From Hanleya hanleyi (lineage: Eukaryota > Mollusca > Polyplacophora > Lepidopleurida > Hanleyidae): a stretch of DNA of 64,000 nucleotides. Shown piece by piece: positions 59,582 to 64,000 of the stretch. A program made the position numbers and the translations under genes. Under the pieces are notes generated by a model. It saw only the letters and a program-made list of their open reading frames with translations. It searched no databases and had not been told where the DNA came from. The stretch is from contig JAVTVY010045404.1 of NCBI GenBank assembly GCA_036873755.1, forward strand, positions 124,001 through 188,000. The letters run 5' to 3'. The first letter of the stretch is position 1. Every line of letters begins with the position of its first letter.

Positions 59582-59712
59582 ATTGCCTTGTTTTGAGGGG
59601 AATATGCAGTTTTGTTGCCCCGAGGGTGTGCATATTGCCCGAGCCGCAGGCGAGGGCAATATGCGCAGCCGAGGGGCAACGAAACTGCATATTCCCCTCA
59701 CAACAAGGCAAT
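59582..59712. repeat. 131-bp palindromic element
   Basis: The 59-bp arms (59,582-59,640 and 59,654-59,712) pair with few mismatches around a 13-bp loop. The arm contains AGGGGAATATGCAGTTTTGT. GGAATATGCAGTTTTGTTGA recurs twice in shortened form near 60,139-60,175, so the family has further partial copies nearby. Confidence 0.85.
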
Positions 59713-60681
59713 GATTTCATTATTATATTTACCAACTTAACTCTGTGCTAATCTATTATCTCTAGAGCAAAATAATGGTTTTATGTTTATTTTGAAAGAG
59801 CGCAATCCTTCTGAGTTGATTGCTTTCAGTGGGCAATCGCCAGCAACATTATTTTTCATGCACGAGATTCCACTGATTCGGAGCTGCTTCACAACTATCG
59901 TGTAAATCTCGCAACGCACGTATAGTTGTTCGATGCCGCTTGTTAGTTACTCCAATAATGTGCTTGGGTACGATTCTGCTTACAATTAGATGAGGGGAGA
60001 TAATTTATTTCTGCTGTGTTCTCCAGCTAAAATCAACTTGACGAACTGCGCTGTGATGGGCTATTTGGAGCGCGACTGAGAGAACGGGGCGACCTCTGTT
60101 GTAATTATCTCCCTTTAGTGTATATTCCCTGGGGGGTGGAATATGCAGTTTTGTTGACCTGGGAATATGCAGTTTTATCTCATTACAATTTATATAGGGA
60201 GACAATAAATATAACAATACCAGATATTCTACGGCAAGTTCGATTTGCAACATTACAATGATGTAGCTCGTTAAAAGAAGTTACTTTTGAAACAGGAATA
60301 ATTTCACATAATCGCAAATTATTTAACTAAAAGACGGTTGCAAGTTATTATATGATTACATTGAGTAATAACTAATCCTTTTGTATTGTGTGAAAATGGG
60401 GTAAAAATGGAATTTCGACCGAAACGAATATTCTGTACGACTGGCCTACAAAAACGTTACTGTCGAGGAAACCTGTTCATTTAAAAATAGAACGTACCAA
60501 AACAGCACAGAGTCGACTGTGCATTTGACGTCATAAATGGCAGCTGACCCAGCATGGACAATAGATATACACACGCCAGTGTCCGAGGGAGTTATTCTCG
60601 GGTAACCATCACACATTCTTTGGAAATTCTGTGCGTCATCATGTCACCACCCCAGGACCGCGTCGGGATGAAACGGCTCAA

Positions 60682-61228
60682 CCCTACCTGACCTGTTTTT
60701 TGGGGGGAGGGCGGGAGGAACTGTCCATGCTTGGGGCCGTTTCGGTCTACTAATTAGTTTTCCTACACCTTCAGCAAGGGGACTGAAGCTTACCGCACCC
60801 CTCGAGTCAAGCTCTACCAGAAAATGTAAAACAAATGCAGAATGATCGCTTTGATGACGTCTCACTGACGACATTATCAAAAAAAGCCATTTGCTGGTCA
60901 ATTTTGGATCAGATTTTTCGAATTTATGCAATTTCTTCACATTACCTGCGTGATAAATGAGTAAATGATAAACTAAGGTGAAATAAAATAATATTTGTCC
61001 TATTTTCCTGGCAGAAAAGCAGGAATTTTGTAGAAAAATGACGATACCTCACATGGCCGCCCCTTGAATTTATCCATGATGCGGTGGTTATGAAGATAGG
61101 CACAAGAGGATCCGAATATGATGAACTTCAACGTCACGGAGTGTCAGCTCTCATTTGTTGTCGATCCGGAGATATAGTGGAAAGTTTGGTTGGGGTCCGT
61201 AATGCCCCTCCCCCCAGGACAGGTAGGG
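60682..61228. mobile_element. TTAA MITE, complete (547 bp)
   Basis: The left end CCCTACCTGACCTG follows TCAA (a decayed TTAA, 60,678-60,681). The right end CAGGTAGGG precedes TTAA (61,229-61,232). The interior carries the family's G/C tracts near both ends, TCAAGCTCTACCAGAAAATG, GATGACGTCTCACTGACGAC and ATGGCCGCCCC. No ORF is conserved. Confidence 0.78.
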
Positions 61229-61232
61229 TTAA

Positions 61233-61750
61233 GTGAGAGTCCCTGAATTTAGTAGAAGAATCCAAGTAGTTAATTATTCAATGTACCTCGAGTATCTCGT
61301 GTTCAGCCACTTTGCGTATTTATAAAACTAAATTGCATCGTTTTCTTTTTGGAAAATATACTCACTCTAGGAAACTATTCGCACTCTAGTACTGTACTGG
61401 TCACGTTTTCGTTTTCATTACCAGTGCAACTTGACATTTGTTAATATAATATTAGATAAGAGCTTTCCCTTATTCATCGGTAATATTGTAGGGTTACATG
61501 TGATACACACCATGAAATCGGCATATTGCACTAAATTATTCAGCTGCAGTGAACCTGTTAATAGTTTTCTTTATATACCGCCTAGGCGGGTTCAGATTTT
61601 AAATTTATCTTAAATTAATCTTTGCGGCCTTTCTTCTCAAGGTCAATCACACAATGGGAATGAAAACGTAGTATTGGTACGTAATTCAGTATTACATTAA
61701 GGTTCATTTATATTCTTTGCGCCATTCGCTCAAAGGGAACCATACCGAGA
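61233..61750. other. Non-coding
   Basis: Nothing recognised. Confidence 0.35.
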
Positions 61751-61754
61751 GAGA

Positions 61755-62752
61755 CGCGAAGCAAAAATTTAGTTTCCATAATCGTATCTGTAAAACCGGC
61801 AAAGCCAAGAGGGAGGATCTAGGATCATGAGCGATTCAAACAACCGACATATTACTACTGCAAGCTTAGAGCTTCTCCAGGTAAACGCAGTTGAATGCAC
61901 CAGCTTTCTACTCTATTGCCGGGGCCTTTATCAAGTGAGCATAAAATAATTTAAAATTTATAATACACAAAGTACGTCGAATATATTGGTAACATTAAAG
62001 TCCAATTCAAATTAGTTTACGCTCGCTTGATCATGTTGCTAAAAGGTCGAGAGTCCATGCATTAAGTTGCGTTTACATGGAGGAGTTTGTAGTATTATTT
62101 AAGATACCACGTATGAGTCTAAAACAGTATATAACATTACTGACTATATTGTGACCTGGTCGTCTGGGTAGCGCACACAGCAAATTAAAACCTGTTTGAC
62201 AATCAATAAATCATTGTTGCCTACTATTACAAGACAATTAAATATAATGCACATATGAAACAAGATAAATTTATTCGTATCCAAAAATACAAATTGTAGA
62301 GGTAAGGTATCACAATGTTTTATCACAGGAAAACAAGTTATGCCGATTATGATAGCTGTTACAAGACAATTAAAAATAATGCACATGAGAAATAACATAA
62401 AAATAGGAAAATTGGACACACTACAGTTGCCAATTGTTTTTTTTTTTTCAAAATGATACCGGAAAGACCACGTGCTGTTTTATCGTCAAATCCTTAGGAA
62501 GCGTCTCCATTAATCGTTTTTCCTGCAATCGAGAATTTTTGTTGGTTTCTCGAAGAAATCCCGATCCTATCGGGAATTCTTCGAGAGAATGTCGAGACAA
62601 AAATATGAAAAAAACGAAATAGTTTTCAAAATTCTCGATCGATTTTCCCGATATCGTTTTTTATTCGTCTTTTGGCGATATCGAGAAAAAATCACAGATT
62701 TCTCGACTATATTTGGGGACGCTTCCCTAGCACAAACCAGTATTCTGAGAGA
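61755..62752. repeat. Tandem duplication of about 1 kb, unit 1
   Basis: Aligns with 62,753-63,682 from ACGCGAAGCAAAAATT through CAAGAGGGAGG, TGAATGCACCAGCTTTCTAC and TTATCACAGGAAAACAAGTT to the TCGAGA-rich palindromic repeat at the end. Units differ by substitutions and indels of 20-45 bp, so the event is not recent. Confidence 0.8.
62505..62705. repeat. TCGAGA-rich palindromic repeat, copy 3
   Basis: CGTTTTTCCTGCAATCGAG through CGATATCGAGAAAAAATC. It is the last part of duplication unit 1. Confidence 0.65.
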
Positions 62753-63682
62753 CGCGAAGCAAAAATTAAGTTTTGATAATCGTATCTGTAAAACCGACAT
62801 AGCCAAGAGGGAGGCGAGTATCTAGGACCACGAGCGATTCAAACCACCGACATATTAATACTACAAGCTCAGAGCTTCCCCAGGTAAACGCAGTTGAATG
62901 CACCAGCTTTCTACCCTATTACCGGGGCCTTTATCAAGTGAACATAAAATAATTTGAAATGTATAATACACAAACGTCGAATATATTGGTAACATTAAAG
63001 TCCAATTTCAAATTAGTTTACGTTCACTTGATCATGTTGATAAAGTGTCGGGGGTCCGAGCACGTGGTTTATATTTGATCCCACGTATGAGTCTAAAACA
63101 GTAAAAAACATTACTGGCTATATTGTGACCTGGCCGTCTGGGTAGCGCACATAGCAAATTAAAACCTCTTTGACAATCAATTAAATATAATGCACATATG
63201 AAACAAGATAACATTATTCGTATCCAAAAATATAAGATTGTAGAGGTAAGGTATCGCAATGTTTTATCACAGGAAAACAAGTTATGCCGGTTATGATGGC
63301 TGTAACAAGACAATTATAAATAATGCACATGAGAAATAACATAAAAATAGGAAAATTTAAAAAATAAGGACACACTAGAGTTGCCAATTGTTCTTTTTTT
63401 TTCTCAAAATAATACCGGAAAGACATCGTGATGTTTTATCGTCAAATCCTTAGGATGCGTCTCCATTAATCGTTTTTCCTTCAATCGAGATTTTTTGTTG
63501 GTTTCTCGAAATATTCGAGAGAATGTCGAGAAAAAAATATGAAAAAAAACGAAATCGTTTTCAAAATTCTCGAACGATTTTCCCGATATCTTTTTTTATT
63601 CGTCTTTTGGCGATATCGAGAAAAGATCACAGATTTCTGGACGATATTTGAAGACGCTTCCTTATCACAAATCAGTATCCTT
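62753..63682. repeat. Tandem duplication of about 1 kb, unit 2
   Basis: Second unit; it lacks segments present in unit 1 near 62,065-62,110 and 62,205-62,235. It contains no gene. Confidence 0.8.
63460..63645. repeat. TCGAGA-rich palindromic repeat, copy 4
   Basis: Counterpart of 62,505-62,705 in unit 2, with small deletions. Confidence 0.65.
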
Positions 63683-64000
63683 TTTGCCGAAATGAATTTC
63701 CAAGTCGTTGTCTAGTGTATTGTATCTCAGTAATCCTTTGCCGCTGAAGTTTATATGAACATCATGCAGATGCAGTACACGATGATAACATAGCCCCTAG
63801 CTATTAGACGTCAGTTATACCAGAAGCAAATCAACTAGAAGTGTGCATCATTAGATTAACACAGTTAGACGACACTGTCACTCGTCAAACAGCCTACACC
63901 ACTAGATTGCTTTTTCACATTCCATACACACACAAGAGGAAATGCAGAAGAGCGTCGCGTGGGATCATACGTGTGAATACTTATGTACGTCGTAAAGGTT
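63683..64000. other. Non-coding
   Basis: No gene or known repeat was recognised at the window edge. Confidence 0.35.

Larger units (their letters stand above)
58469..60620. mobile_element. 2.15-kb interval bounded by perfect 40-bp inverted repeats
   Basis: 58,469-58,508 (starting AAGAATGTGTGATGGTTACC) and 60,581-60,620 are exact complements over 40 bp; sequence outside and inside differs. The arms include the self-complementary words CCCGAG and CTCGG. I found no clear target duplication. Inside are a SINE head (58,895-58,985), a small ORF with a CPQC motif (59,299-59,577) and a 131-bp palindrome (59,582-59,712). A non-autonomous DNA transposon is the simplest reading; an inverted pair of one short repeat is the alternative. 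Confidence 0.55.

Noticed and set aside
62144..63426. Hydrophobic 70-93 residue minus-strand ORFs occurring in both duplication units
   Set aside because: They recur only because of the 1-kb tandem duplication and AT-rich codons mimic membrane segments; frames differ between units.

Overview
The window is eukaryotic, almost certainly animal, and most consistent with a marine mollusc; a gastropod is likely but not proven. It is AT-rich, gene-poor and packed with layered mobile elements of types typical of lophotrochozoans: a BEL/Pao LTR retrotransposon, a Gypsy-type element with a SCAN-like Gag, Penelope-like reverse transcriptases, an RNase H-bearing LINE whose tail reads like mollusc LINE/SINE tails, TTAA-flanked MITEs, tRNA-derived SINEs and a Helitron-like tandem-repeat element. 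No prokaryotic features (operons, Shine-Dalgarno sites) are present. Layout, left to right. 1-0.88 kb: old repeats. 0.88-11.63 kb: a complete minus-strand BEL/Pao element with 1,450-bp LTRs, a 5-bp target duplication (CACGG), a tRNA-Phe-type primer binding site and one gag-pol reading frame. That frame carries one in-frame TGA and a 2,166-bp in-frame tandem duplication of the whole RNase H + integrase module. 12-22.5 kb: repeat tails, a decayed minus-strand LINE (15.3-18.1 kb) and Penelope-like fragments with a 290-bp tandem duplication. 22.5-24.5 kb: the 5' part of a Gypsy-type element (LTR with TATA and AATAAA, tRNA-Pro-type primer site, frameshifted gag). 26-32.5 kb: nested TTAA MITEs and several Penelope-like copies, two of them tail to tail. 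32.8-34.4 kb: an armadillo-repeat coding exon, the best candidate for a cellular gene. It has an acceptor site, a 300-bp internal duplication and a poly(A) signal. 39.8-40.4 kb: a 30-bp minisatellite. 40.5-41.2 kb: a TTAA element whose interior holds the start of a THAP-like reading frame. 43.8-45.8 kb: a minus-strand leucine-rich-repeat receptor-like pseudogene with a signal peptide and LRR C-terminal cap, broken by three frameshifts. 46.2-46.7 kb: a 183-bp tandem repeat. 47.6-48.3 kb: a second LINE 3' end. 49.5-54.4 kb: hairpin elements, a head-to-head SINE pair and more MITEs. 54.8-57 kb: a Helitron-like element with a 157-bp repeat array. 58.5-60.6 kb: a 2.15-kb interval bounded by perfect 40-bp inverted repeats, with a small cysteine-containing ORF inside. 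61.75-63.7 kb: a tandem duplication of about 1 kb. The window has two host-type coding loci (armadillo and LRR), unrelated and on opposite strands; nothing suggests they work together. The dominant biology is transposon activity. The most unusual object is the BEL element encoding two consecutive RNase H-integrase modules. Its two copies differ at only 3 noted positions of 2,166, against about 7 of 1,450 between its LTRs, so the duplication looks younger than the insertion. Sequence differences, repeat boundaries and protein similarities were judged by eye.
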